This document shows, one piece after another, positions 9,318-18,316 of a stretch of DNA of 34,153 nucleotides (within the stretch, counting starts at the first letter, position 1; every line of letters starts with the position of its first letter). Below the pieces are notes generated by a model. That model was not told the origin of the DNA, searched no databases, and saw nothing but the letters and a program-made list of their open reading frames with translations. This DNA is from Deltaproteobacteria bacterium (GTDB taxonomy: Bacteria; Desulfobacterota; GWC2-55-46; DRQE01), in NCBI GenBank assembly GCA_023134165.1, contig JAGLUZ010000028.1:1-34153 (forward strand), in the 5' to 3' direction. A program made the translations under genes and the position numbers.

Positions 9318-10363
9318 TGCTCGTCCTTGCTCTTGAATCTTCCTGTGATGATACATCTGTTGCTATCCTTAAGGACGGCTCTTCTGTACTCTCAAATATT
9401 GTTGCATCTCAAGATGATATTCACTCCCTCTACGGGGGCATTGTCCCAGAGCTTGCCTCTAGGAAACACATAGAGAATGTCATCCCTGTGATGGAGACTG
9501 CACTAAAAAAAGCAAATACCACAATTGAAGAGATTGACGCCTTTGCCGTAACCATGAGGCCAGGCCTTGTTGGTTCAATTCTAATTGGACTTAACTTTAT
9601 AAAGTCCGTTGCATATGCAACGGGGAAACCCTACGTTGGTGTAAATCATATCGAGGCGCATGCTCTCTCTGCTTTTCTCTCTAATGAGCGTGAGGCAGAG
9701 GTCACGCCACAAAAGAACTTTGTGGAGTCTAAAGAATTAAAGTTCCCATTTGTCTCCCTTGTTGTTTCTGGCGGACACACGACACTTTTTTTTGTAAAAG
9801 ACTTTGACGATTTAAGTGTCCTTGGGCAGACCCGTGATGACGCCGCAGGCGAGGCCTTTGATAAAGTCGCAAAGCTCCTTGGGCTTGGATATCCAGGGGG
9901 CCCGATTATAGATAAACTTGCAAAAGAAGGAGACCCAAAGGCTTATGAATTTAAGCGGTCTTACATAAAGAAAGGTAATCTTGAGTTTAGCTTTAGCGGC
10001 CTAAAGACCGGGGTCTTAAATGTTGTCAAGGGTATAGAGGCCGCAGGGCGTGTACTTACGGATCTTGATAAAAAAAATATAGCGGCAAGTTTTCAAGAAT
10101 CTGCTGTGGACGTACTTGTAAAGAAGGCACTTTGGGCGGCCGAAGAGGTTGGGGTTACCTCAATTGTCTGTGCTGGAGGAGTTGCGTGTAACTCAAGGCT
10201 TAGAGAAAAACTAAGAGTTGCAACAAAAGAAATAGGTCTCTCACTTTTTATTCCTAAACCAAAGTACTGTAGTGATAATGGTGCGATGATTGGTCTGCTT
10301 GGTTTTGAGTTACTTAAACGCGGCAAACGTGCAGGTCTTGACCTAAACGCAGAACCATCATGA
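9317..10363 (+). CDS. tsaD: tRNA N6-adenosine threonylcarbamoyltransferase
   Basis: LALESSCDDTSVAIL, metal-binding HIEAHALS, VSGGHTTLFFV, AGGVACNSRLR. ATGA overlap with the preceding gene. Confidence 0.97.
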   Translation: MLVLALESSCDDTSVAILKDGSSVLSNIVASQDDIHSLYGGIVPELASRKHIENVIPVMETALKKANTTIEEIDAFAVTMRPGLVGSILIGLNFIKSVAYATGKPYVGVNHIEAHALSAFLSNEREAEVTPQKNFVESKELKFPFVSLVVSGGHTTLFFVKDFDDLSVLGQTRDDAAGEAFDKVAKLLGLGYPGGPIIDKLAKEGDPKAYEFKRSYIKKGNLEFSFSGLKTGVLNVVKGIEAAGRVLTDLDKKNIAASFQESAVDVLVKKALWAAEEVGVTSIVCAGGVACNSRLREKLRVATKEIGLSLFIPKPKYCSDNGAMIGLLGFELLKRGKRAGLDLNAEPS

Positions 10364-11613
10364 TAGAAAAAACAAAAAATCATCTTAAAAAATATAATAG
10401 AATAATAAAGATAAAATATTTTTTTACCTTTTTGGTTCTGGTATTCGTCACTTCTTCTTGTTCTCTTTCTAACATAAAAGGCCAAGAGCTTACCCCTAAA
10501 GTTCCAGAGATAATATCTAAGAAGGAAGTCGTAGTAAAACTAAAACCCAAAGAAAAAGTAAGACCAAAGCCTAAAGAGATTACCCTCCTTGCTTTAGGTG
10601 ATATTATGCTTAGTCGAGGCATCGGGCGTGCAATGGTAAGGAGGGATAATGATTACCCCTTTAAGTTTATGGACGGGTACCTTAAAAAAGGTGATATTGT
10701 CTTTGCAAATCTAGAGAGCATGCTCGGGGAAAGTAAAGACAAAGCAGGTAGAAATAAAAAACCATACTTCAAAAAACCGTATAATTTTTTAGCCACCCCC
10801 GAGGCCTCAAAGGTACTTAAGAAAGCCGGGCTAACGATCTTAAGTCTTGCTAATAATCATGCAATGGATTTTGGCCCCTCCCCCATAGCCGAGACTCGCA
10901 GGCTACTGAGTAAAGAAGGCATTGGTTTTTTTGGAGCTGGGAAAAATCTAAGAGAAGCAAGAGAGGCGGCGTCTGTAAATCTTGGTGACACTAACTTTTC
11001 TTTTATCGGTTATACCATCGCACACCCAGACGTATTTGCAACAAAAGAAAAACCAGGTGCAGCATCCATCTATGAACGTTATGTTATAGATGACGTAAGA
11101 ACACTTAGGAAAAAAACAGATGTTCTGATTGTATCTCTTCACTGGGGTAAGGAGTATAAGGAGCAACCTACAAAGTGGCAACGAGGTCTTGCACGAAAAA
11201 TAATTGACGCAGGTGCAGACATTATAATTGGTCATCACCCGCACGTCTTGCAAGGTGTTGAGTTTTATAAGAATAAACCAATTGCATATAGCCTTGGTAA
11301 TTTCATCTTTGATCAAAAGAGTGGAAGAACCACTGGTGGGGCAATCTTTGAGTATAAGTTTAAGGGTAGTGAACTTTATTCCTTTGGGATAATTCCAATA
11401 TCAAGGGTAAATACGTATTACCCAAAGGTTTCTTCTGGGAAGGCACGTAACGATACGCTTAAAGAACTAATAGAGATATCAACCCCACTAAATAAAGATA
11501 AGACTTATTTGGATGCGTTGAAGTCTTTTTCTGTCTTGCTCGACGATAAAGAGAAGAAAAAGAATTTAGAAAAAAATAAAAACAAAAAAATAAAACAAGA
11601 TATTTTAAATTAA
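10360..11613 (+). CDS. CapA family (PGA_cap metallophosphatase-like) lipoprotein
   Basis: Signal peptide with lipobox-like VTSSC; LLALGDIMLSRGIG, NLESMLG, SLANNHAMDFG, SLHWGKEY, IIGHHPHVLQGVE, YSLGNFIFDQ. Confidence 0.9.
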   Translation: MIEKTKNHLKKYNRIIKIKYFFTFLVLVFVTSSCSLSNIKGQELTPKVPEIISKKEVVVKLKPKEKVRPKPKEITLLALGDIMLSRGIGRAMVRRDNDYPFKFMDGYLKKGDIVFANLESMLGESKDKAGRNKKPYFKKPYNFLATPEASKVLKKAGLTILSLANNHAMDFGPSPIAETRRLLSKEGIGFFGAGKNLREAREAASVNLGDTNFSFIGYTIAHPDVFATKEKPGAASIYERYVIDDVRTLRKKTDVLIVSLHWGKEYKEQPTKWQRGLARKIIDAGADIIIGHHPHVLQGVEFYKNKPIAYSLGNFIFDQKSGRTTGGAIFEYKFKGSELYSFGIIPISRVNTYYPKVSSGKARNDTLKELIEISTPLNKDKTYLDALKSFSVLLDDKEKKKNLEKNKNKKIKQDILN

Positions 11614-11636
11614 TATTTCAAATATTATTAACTGGC

Positions 11637-12509
11637 ATGCCTCCTAAAAAAAAAGAGATAAAAATTTTAGCCAACAAATTTAATGGTGAAAAGGTTGCCA
11701 GTCCAACACCAAAGAAACGTCTTGGTCAGCATTTTTTAATTGATAAAAATATCATCAGAAAAATTGTTTCAGGTGCTGGCGTTGAAGAAGGCGAGCTTAT
11801 CTTAGAGATTGGCCCTGGTACTGGAGCACTCACGGTTGAGCTTCTTCGCTGCGGTGCGCGCGTGGTTGCCCTTGAGGCTGACAAAACTCTTGCAAGTACT
11901 TTAAAAGAACGTCTTTTGGAACTCGGCGTTGGGGTTGATAACCTTAAAATCATTGAAGGGGACGCACTTCGGGTTTCGTACTTGGAGCTCTCAAGAGAAA
12001 ATAAAGGTACCTTTAAGTGTGTCTCAAATCTTCCGTATAATATTTCTGGCCCTCTTATCGCAAAATTCTTTGAAGAGCGAGCGGCCTTTAGCGAACTTTA
12101 TTTAATGATACAAAAAGAAGTTGCTATGCGTCTTCTTGGAAAACCCTCTACAAAAGATTACGGCGGGCTAACTGTTCTTACAAATCTTTATACCAAGTCA
12201 AGTAAACTTTTTGACGTAAGCCCTATGTGTTTTAGGCCTCCCCCAAAGGTCACATCAACGGTCATTGGTCTTCGCATTCTGGATAAACTTGGTGCAGATG
12301 TTGCTGATGAAGTTTTGTTTAAGAAGGTTGTAAGAGGGGCATTTGGACAGAGAAGAAAGACACTTTCAAATGCTTTAAAAGGGGCTGGATTTTCTAACGA
12401 AGCGGTAGCAGAGGCTCTTCTGGATGCTGGGATTGATCCTGGGCGGCGAGGTGAGACACTGGAGCTTGCTGAATTTGCTAAACTTACTGAGGCTCTTTCT
12501 GGTAATTAA
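11637..12509 (+). CDS. rsmA: 16S rRNA dimethyladenosine transferase
   Basis: KKRLGQHFLIDKNI, LEIGPGTGALTVELL, SNLPYNISGPLIAKF, FRPPPKVTSTVI. Confidence 0.96.
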   Translation: MPPKKKEIKILANKFNGEKVASPTPKKRLGQHFLIDKNIIRKIVSGAGVEEGELILEIGPGTGALTVELLRCGARVVALEADKTLASTLKERLLELGVGVDNLKIIEGDALRVSYLELSRENKGTFKCVSNLPYNISGPLIAKFFEERAAFSELYLMIQKEVAMRLLGKPSTKDYGGLTVLTNLYTKSSKLFDVSPMCFRPPPKVTSTVIGLRILDKLGADVADEVLFKKVVRGAFGQRRKTLSNALKGAGFSNEAVAEALLDAGIDPGRRGETLELAEFAKLTEALSGN

Positions 12510-12528
12510 GAAGCATTTTCTCTCACTC

Positions 12529-12557
12529 TTGACTTTTGCTCCGTAAGTAGGGATAAT
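12529..12557 (+). promoter_or_regulatory. Sigma70-type promoter for deoxynucleoside kinase
   Basis: TTGACT (12529-12534), 17-nt spacer, GATAAT (12552-12557). Confidence 0.65.
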
Positions 12558-12571
12558 TACAGATAATAAAT

Positions 12572-13216
12572 ATGGAAAAGCCTCGCTACATTGCTGTTGA
12601 AGGGCCAATAGGCGTTGGAAAGACCTCTCTTGTTGGTTTCTTAGCTAAGGAGCTTGGCGGTAGAACCGTACTAGAAGAGGTTCTGGATAACCCTTTCTTG
12701 CCACTATTTTATAGTGACGTAAAAAAGTATGCCTTTCAGACTCAGCTCTTTTTTCTCCTAAACCGCTATCAACAGCAAAAAGACCTAACTCAGGGAGACC
12801 TCTTTAATACGAGTATTGTCTCTGATTATCTCTTTGCAAAGGATAGGATATTTGCCTACCTAAACTTGGATGAAAATGAACTTGGCCTCTATGAGCAGGT
12901 ATATAAATTACTTGATGAGCGTATCCCTAAACCAGACCTCGTCATTTACCTTCAGGCCTCAAAGGAGGTTCTCTTTAATCGAATTGATAAGAGGAATAAT
13001 GATTATGAATCAAACCTCGACGAGCAGTACTTAGAGAGGCTTGTTCAAGCATATAATAAGTATTTTTTCTACTATACAGAGACGCCCCTTTTGGTGGTAA
13101 ATACCTCTGAGATTGATTTTGTTGAGAACCCTGCTGACTTGGCTAACCTTGTAAAAGAGGTAAGGTCAATTAAGGGCGGCACTCAGCACTACATACCGCT
13201 TGGATCCAAGGCCTAG
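12572..13216 (+). CDS. Deoxynucleoside kinase
   Basis: P-loop VEGPIGVGKTSL; DRIF motif (AKDRIFAYLNL); PDLVIYLQAS; NDYE. Confidence 0.88.
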   Translation: MEKPRYIAVEGPIGVGKTSLVGFLAKELGGRTVLEEVLDNPFLPLFYSDVKKYAFQTQLFFLLNRYQQQKDLTQGDLFNTSIVSDYLFAKDRIFAYLNLDENELGLYEQVYKLLDERIPKPDLVIYLQASKEVLFNRIDKRNNDYESNLDEQYLERLVQAYNKYFFYYTETPLLVVNTSEIDFVENPADLANLVKEVRSIKGGTQHYIPLGSKA

Positions 13217-13257
13217 GTTAATAGGTCAAACGGACTGGGACGGAGATATTGTTTATT

Positions 13258-13321
13258 AACCCCTTAACAATTAGGGCTTGCTAGTACTTTGTTTTTTTCC
13301 TTAGCGAGTTTTTGTTGGGTT
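13258..13321 (+). other. Two-tier RNA stem-loop upstream of panB (candidate leader element)
   Basis: AACCC (13258-13262)/GGGTT (13317-13321) and AACAA (13266-13270)/TTGTT (13312-13316) enclose CTTGCTAG (13277-13284)/CTTAGCGAG (13300-13308). Confidence 0.5.
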
Positions 13322-13347
13322 ATGCCTTTTTTTAAAAAAGGACGCAA

Positions 13348-13374
13348 ACCTCCGCCCAAAGCGGGGGTTTTTTT
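13348..13374 (+). terminator. Rho-independent terminator between the deoxynucleoside kinase gene and panB
   Basis: ACCTCCGC (13348-13355)-ccaaa-GCGGGGGT (13361-13368), 8-bp stem with one G-U pair, followed by a T-run to 13374. Confidence 0.85.
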
Positions 13375-13405
13375 ATTTAAAATAAAGATTTAGGGCGTAA
13401 ATAAT

Positions 13406-14209
13406 ATGGCAGAGAAAAAAATAAGAGTTGATGATTTTTTAAAGTATAAGGAAGAGAAAAAAAAGTTCTCTGTCCTTACGGCATATAATTTTCAAATAGC
13501 AAAGATTCTAGACACTGCGGGTGTGCCGATGCTTCTTGTTGGTGATTCCGTTGGTATGGTCGAGGCTGGTTACGACTCAACCCTGCCTGTAACAATGGGG
13601 GAGATAATCTACCACACAAGATCTGTTCGTAGAGGCGTGAGCAGTGCCTTTGTTGTTGCGGATATGCCTTTTATGTCTTATCAGGCTGGCCTAAGGGACG
13701 CACTAAAAAATGCAGGTCGACTTATTAAAAAAGGCGGAGCTGAGGCGGTAAAGATTGAGGGCGGCCTTTGCGTTGCCCCTACTGTAAGGGCAATGACTGA
13801 GATTGGTATCCCTGTTATGGGTCATATTGGTCTAACCCCGCAGTCTGTAAATGCCCTTGGTGGCTATAAGGTGCAGGGCAAGACCAAGGACGAAGCGAGC
13901 CGTCTCTTGGAAGACGCGCGCGCCCTAGAGAGTGCTGGGATTTTTGCTTTGGTACTTGAAGGTGTACCGGCAACTCTTGCAAGTGAGGTAACAAGAGAAT
14001 TAAAGATTCCAACTATTGGTATTGGAGCGGGTAGCGGCACCGATGGTCAAGTGCTTGTCATTAATGACATGCTTGGGTTAACGCCTGGCAAGCTCCCTAG
14101 ATTTGTAAAAAAATACGCAGACCTAGAAGGCATTATTACCAAAGCAACTACGGGTTTTATAGACGAGGTTAGGGACGGGGAATTCCCAAAGAAGGAGCAT
14201 TCTTATTAA
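13406..14209 (+). CDS. panB: 3-methyl-2-oxobutanoate hydroxymethyltransferase
   Basis: LTAYNFQIAKILDTAGVPMLLVGDSVGMV, VADMPFMSY, GHIGLTPQSVNALGGYKVQGK, GIGAGSGTDGQVLVINDMLGL. Confidence 0.97.
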   Translation: MAEKKIRVDDFLKYKEEKKKFSVLTAYNFQIAKILDTAGVPMLLVGDSVGMVEAGYDSTLPVTMGEIIYHTRSVRRGVSSAFVVADMPFMSYQAGLRDALKNAGRLIKKGGAEAVKIEGGLCVAPTVRAMTEIGIPVMGHIGLTPQSVNALGGYKVQGKTKDEASRLLEDARALESAGIFALVLEGVPATLASEVTRELKIPTIGIGAGSGTDGQVLVINDMLGLTPGKLPRFVKKYADLEGIITKATTGFIDEVRDGEFPKKEHSY

Positions 14210-15065
14210 GATTATAAAGAGTTCCTCTGAGATGGCGGCCTACTCAAGTGAGGCGGCTTCAAAGGGGCGTGGCCTAACTTTTGTTCCAACAATGGGCGGA
14301 CTCCACGAGGGGCATTTAAAACTTACTCAAGAAGGAAGAAGGCTCTCCGCAGATGGAGATCTCCTTGTGGTGAGTATCTTTCTAAACCCTACTCAGTTTG
14401 GGCCGTCCGAGGATTTTTCAAAGTACCCAAAGAACGATAAAGAGGACCTTGCAAAATTAGAGGAGGCTGGGGTTGACCTTGTTTTTATGCCCACAGTTAC
14501 TGATATTTATCCAAAGGGTTTTAAGACCTACGTAGAGGTTGAAGGTTTATCAGATAAATTATGCGGACAAAGTCGCCCGGGACACTTTAGAGGGGTCGCA
14601 ACCGTTGTTGCAAGGCTCTTTGGGATAGTTAAACCAAGGCGGGCAGTCTTTGGCCTTAAGGATTACCAACAATTTGTTATAATAAAGAAGATGACAGAAG
14701 ACCTCATGCTTGGTCTTGATATCTTTGGTTTTAAAACAGTTAGGGAGGCAGACGGACTTGCCATGAGTTCTAGGAACGCCTATCTAACAGAAAAGGAAAG
14801 AGCGGTCGCTGGGCTTTTATCAAAGGCTCTCCTTGCTGGAGAGAAAATTTTCCGTAGAGGTAGTACCTCAGCTAAGGAGATACTCCTCGGGGCAGAGAAA
14901 ATAATAGAGAAGGAGTCCTTGGTTATGGTAGATTACCTTAAGCTTTGCGACCCTTCTTCTCTAGAAGATTTAAGTGTGGTTACAGATAGGGCTGTCCTGT
15001 TGATTGCAGTTAGGATTGGTAAGGCTCGGCTAATTGATAACTGCATCCTAGAGAGAAGACCTTAA
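14205..15065 (+). CDS. panC: Pantothenate synthetase (start shown at a proposed ATT codon; ORF track start is ATG 14232)
   Basis: [75 protein letters not shown]. Confidence 0.96.
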   Translation: MKIIKSSSEMAAYSSEAASKGRGLTFVPTMGGLHEGHLKLTQEGRRLSADGDLLVVSIFLNPTQFGPSEDFSKYPKNDKEDLAKLEEAGVDLVFMPTVTDIYPKGFKTYVEVEGLSDKLCGQSRPGHFRGVATVVARLFGIVKPRRAVFGLKDYQQFVIIKKMTEDLMLGLDIFGFKTVREADGLAMSSRNAYLTEKERAVAGLLSKALLAGEKIFRRGSTSAKEILLGAEKIIEKESLVMVDYLKLCDPSSLEDLSVVTDRAVLLIAVRIGKARLIDNCILERRP

Positions 15066-15127
15066 AGAAAAAGAATAAAAAAACAAATGAGCAAGCAAAC
15101 TCACGAAAAAAGAGGAGAAAGGAAGAG

Positions 15128-15505
15128 ATGCAAAGAACAATACTAAAGAGTAAATTACACAGGTTAACTGTTACGGATTCAAACCTTGATTATGAGGGTA
15201 GCGTTGCAATTGATAAAACTTTGATGAATACGGCTGGGATGGTTCCGTTTGAGAAGGTTCAGATATATAATATCACCAACGGTAATCGTTTTGAGACCTA
15301 CGCAATAGAGGGTGAAGTAGGGAGCGGTGAGATTTGCATAAACGGTGCGGCCGCACATTTAGCCAAAAAAGGTGATATAGTTATAATCGCAACTTACGGT
15401 ATTTATGATGAGAGCGAGGCTCTCTCGCACTCTCCGGTCTTGGTCTACGTTGACGAGGCTAATAGTGTAGTTCGGATTGGAAAAAAAATAGCCAAGGTTG
15501 TTTGA
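15128..15505 (+). CDS. panD: Aspartate 1-decarboxylase proenzyme
   Basis: [29 protein letters not shown] with the Gly-Ser self-cleavage site; [16 protein letters not shown]. Confidence 0.97.
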   Translation: MQRTILKSKLHRLTVTDSNLDYEGSVAIDKTLMNTAGMVPFEKVQIYNITNGNRFETYAIEGEVGSGEICINGAAAHLAKKGDIVIIATYGIYDESEALSHSPVLVYVDEANSVVRIGKKIAKVV

Positions 15506-15515
15506 GGGCAGCAAG

Positions 15516-16148
15516 ATGAGAAGAATTATAAAAAGGTACTTTGTAACTGGACTCCTAATCGTTGTACCCGTCTACATTACAGGGTATATATTTTTCCTGA
15601 TTGTTACCTCGATGGACTCTCTTTTTATGCTCCTTCCTGTGGAGTATAGACCTGAGTCTTATTTGCCTTTTCATATTCCAGGGCTTGGTCTTCTTGTCAC
15701 TATAATAATTGTTTTTCTTATTGGTTTTCTTGCAACAAATTTTCTTGGAAGAAAACTCGTTCAGTTTTGGGAGTGGTTTTTATCAAAGATACCAGTTGTT
15801 AGGTCTATCTATAAGGCCACAAAACAATTTATTGAGACCTTCTTTGTAAAGGATGAAGATAGTTTTAGGCGTGTCGTAATGCTCCAGTTTCCACGGAAGG
15901 GCTTATACGCTATTGGCTTTGTAACCTGCACTACAAAGGGGGAGATTCAGGCTCGCACCCCTGAGCAGACGATAAATATATTTGTCCCAACAACGCCTAA
16001 CCCAACCTCTGGCTTTTATTTTGCCGTACCTGAGGAAGACGTCATACCGCTTAATATGACTGTTGAGGAGGCCTTTAAGGTTATAATGTCTGGTGGCCTC
16101 GTTGCCCCAGAGGTTGATAAAGATTTTAAGACAATCAAAGATTTGTAA
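15516..16148 (+). CDS. DUF502 family membrane protein
   Basis: MRRIIKRYFVTGLLIVVPVYITGYIFF..., IPVVRSIYKATKQFIETF, VFVPTTPNPTSGF (here IFVPTTPNPTSGF). ATG 15516 preferred over the ORF-track TTG at 15498. Confidence 0.88.
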   Translation: MRRIIKRYFVTGLLIVVPVYITGYIFFLIVTSMDSLFMLLPVEYRPESYLPFHIPGLGLLVTIIIVFLIGFLATNFLGRKLVQFWEWFLSKIPVVRSIYKATKQFIETFFVKDEDSFRRVVMLQFPRKGLYAIGFVTCTTKGEIQARTPEQTINIFVPTTPNPTSGFYFAVPEEDVIPLNMTVEEAFKVIMSGGLVAPEVDKDFKTIKDL

Positions 16149-16175
16149 ATTTTTTTATTAAGGGAGATAAATATC

Positions 16176-18206
16176 GTGAGTAGTAATAAAGAAGTTAAAG
16201 GTGATGAGTGTAGAGATTTTGATGCAACAGATGATTTATGTGTTAATACGATACGCTTCTTAGCCGTAGACGGTGTTGAGCGAGCAAATAGCGGACATCC
16301 CGGAATGCCTATGGGGGATTCACCAATGGCTTACGTCCTGTGGTCGCGTTTCCTCAGGCACAACCCAAATAACCCAAAGTGGGCAGGGCGAGACCGTTTT
16401 GTCCTCTCTGCTGGACACGGTTCAATGCTCCTTTATGCCCTCCTCCACCTTACGGGTTATAATTTTTCTATAGAAGATTTAAAGAACTTTAGGCAGTGGG
16501 GGAGCCCGACTCCAGGACACCCTGAGTATGATATTGACCGAGGCATAGAATTAACGACCGGTCCTCTTGGGCAAGGAATATCAACAGGCGTTGGAATGGC
16601 AATGGCTGCTCGTTATATGTCTAACCGTTATGATAAACCTGGGTTTTCATTCTTTGATTATAATATTTTTGCTATCTGTGGTGATGGTGACTTGATGGAG
16701 GGGGTCTCTTATGAGTCTGCTTCCTTGGCTGGTCATCTCGCATTAGGTAGCCTTGTTTACCTGTACTCAGATAATAAGATTACCATAGAGGGTTCAACAG
16801 ATAAGAGCTTTACTGAGGATGTCTCTGCTCGGTTTGAGGCCATGAAATGGCACGTACAAAAAGTTGACGGCAATAACCTAACAGAGGTTGCCAAGGCCAT
16901 AAGCCTTGCAAAAGCAGAAAAGAAAAGACCCTCAATAATAATATCCCGCACAAATATTGGTTTTGGAAGTCCTGCAAAACAAGACAGTGCTTCAGCTCAC
17001 GGCTCTCCGCTTGGTAAGGATGAGATAAAGATTACAAAAGAAAAACTCGGTTGGCCTGATAGTCCAGATTTTTTTGTCCCAGAAGAAGCTCTAGCAAGAT
17101 TTAGTGAAGCAACTGTAAGGGGCGATGACTTAGAGGCCGTGTGGAATAAAGACATTAAGGAGTACGAGGTAAAGCACCCAGAGCTTGCAAAGGAGCTTGG
17201 GTTGCTATTAAACGGCGGACTCATCAAAGACGCTTTAGAGACCTTGCCAACCTTTAACCCAGAAGACGGCGGCGTAGCAACGAGAAGTGCTTCAGGGAAG
17301 GCTCTAAATGCAATGGCAAAAAAAGCACCTTTTTTAATTGGTGGCTCAGCTGATCTTGCCCCTTCTAATAATACTTGGTTAGAGGATGCTGGGGAGTTTG
17401 CCCCAGCTGAGAGCGGACAAAATATCCACTACGGTGTGCGTGAGCATGCCATGGGTTCAATCATGAATGGCATAGCCCTTAGTCGAGCATTAATTCCTTT
17501 CGGTGGAACATTCCTTGTTTTTTCTGATTACATGCGAGGTGCAATACGTATGGCGGCTCTCTCTGAGCTTCCTCTGGTTTACGTCTTTACGCACGACTCT
17601 ATTGGTCTTGGTGAGGACGGACCTACGCATCAACCAATCGAACACTTAGCTTCTCTTAGGGCAATCCCAGGACTTCTGGTGCTTCGTCCAGCTGACGCAA
17701 ATGAGACCTCAGAGGCTTGGAGGGTTGCCCTCACAAGTCAAGGGCCAAGTGCACTTATCTTAACGAGACAAAAGCTTAGAACCCTTAATCCAGAGGTTAC
17801 AAAGAATTTTTCTAAGGGTGGTTACGTTCTAGCTGATTCTGGCGGTGTTACACCAGAGGTTATCCTAATTGCCAGTGGCTCAGAGGTGGAGATAGCGATG
17901 GATAGTTTTGATGAGTTAAAGGGTAAGGGAATAAAGGTTCGCGTTGTGAGTATGCCGTGCTTCGAGTTATTTGACGCTCAAAGCGAGGGCTATAAAGAAG
18001 TGGTTCTTCCAAGTGGAGTCTCTGCTAGGGTAGCGATAGAGGCGGCCTCACCTCAGGGCTGGCACAAATATACGGGTAGTAAGGGTATTGTGATGGGGAT
18101 TGAACACTTTGGTGCCTCAGCTCCGCAAAAGACAATTTACAAAGAGTTTGGGCTAACCTCAGAGGAACTGACTGCTCAAGCGGAGAGACTTCTAGGAAAA
18201 TCTTAA
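16176..18206 (+). CDS. tkt: Transketolase
   Basis: NTIRFLAVDGVERANSGHPGMPMG, DRFVLSAGHGSMLLYALLHLTGY, GDGDLMEGVSYE, THDSIGLGEDGPTHQPIEHL. GTG start. Confidence 0.97.
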   Translation: MSSNKEVKGDECRDFDATDDLCVNTIRFLAVDGVERANSGHPGMPMGDSPMAYVLWSRFLRHNPNNPKWAGRDRFVLSAGHGSMLLYALLHLTGYNFSIEDLKNFRQWGSPTPGHPEYDIDRGIELTTGPLGQGISTGVGMAMAARYMSNRYDKPGFSFFDYNIFAICGDGDLMEGVSYESASLAGHLALGSLVYLYSDNKITIEGSTDKSFTEDVSARFEAMKWHVQKVDGNNLTEVAKAISLAKAEKKRPSIIISRTNIGFGSPAKQDSASAHGSPLGKDEIKITKEKLGWPDSPDFFVPEEALARFSEATVRGDDLEAVWNKDIKEYEVKHPELAKELGLLLNGGLIKDALETLPTFNPEDGGVATRSASGKALNAMAKKAPFLIGGSADLAPSNNTWLEDAGEFAPAESGQNIHYGVREHAMGSIMNGIALSRALIPFGGTFLVFSDYMRGAIRMAALSELPLVYVFTHDSIGLGEDGPTHQPIEHLASLRAIPGLLVLRPADANETSEAWRVALTSQGPSALILTRQKLRTLNPEVTKNFSKGGYVLADSGGVTPEVILIASGSEVEIAMDSFDELKGKGIKVRVVSMPCFELFDAQSEGYKEVVLPSGVSARVAIEAASPQGWHKYTGSKGIVMGIEHFGASAPQKTIYKEFGLTSEELTAQAERLLGKS

Positions 18207-18243
18207 AAAAAATTAACTGAAAAATAAAATTAAACCCTCACAC

Positions 18244-18272
18244 TTGACGACTCCTTTTTTTTCAGTTAGAGT
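18244..18272 (+). promoter_or_regulatory. Candidate promoter upstream of pgi
   Basis: TTGACG (18244-18249), 17-nt spacer, TAGAGT (18267-18272). Confidence 0.35.
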
Positions 18273-18316
18273 TTTATTGGCTAGAGTGACTTTTTGCGCT
18301 TTTAATTTTTACTTTT

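Noticed and set aside
10948-11316. - strand 122-aa ORF inside the CapA-like gene
   Set aside because: Antisense of clearly conserved CapA motifs; Cys/Phe-rich composition is typical of a spurious frame.
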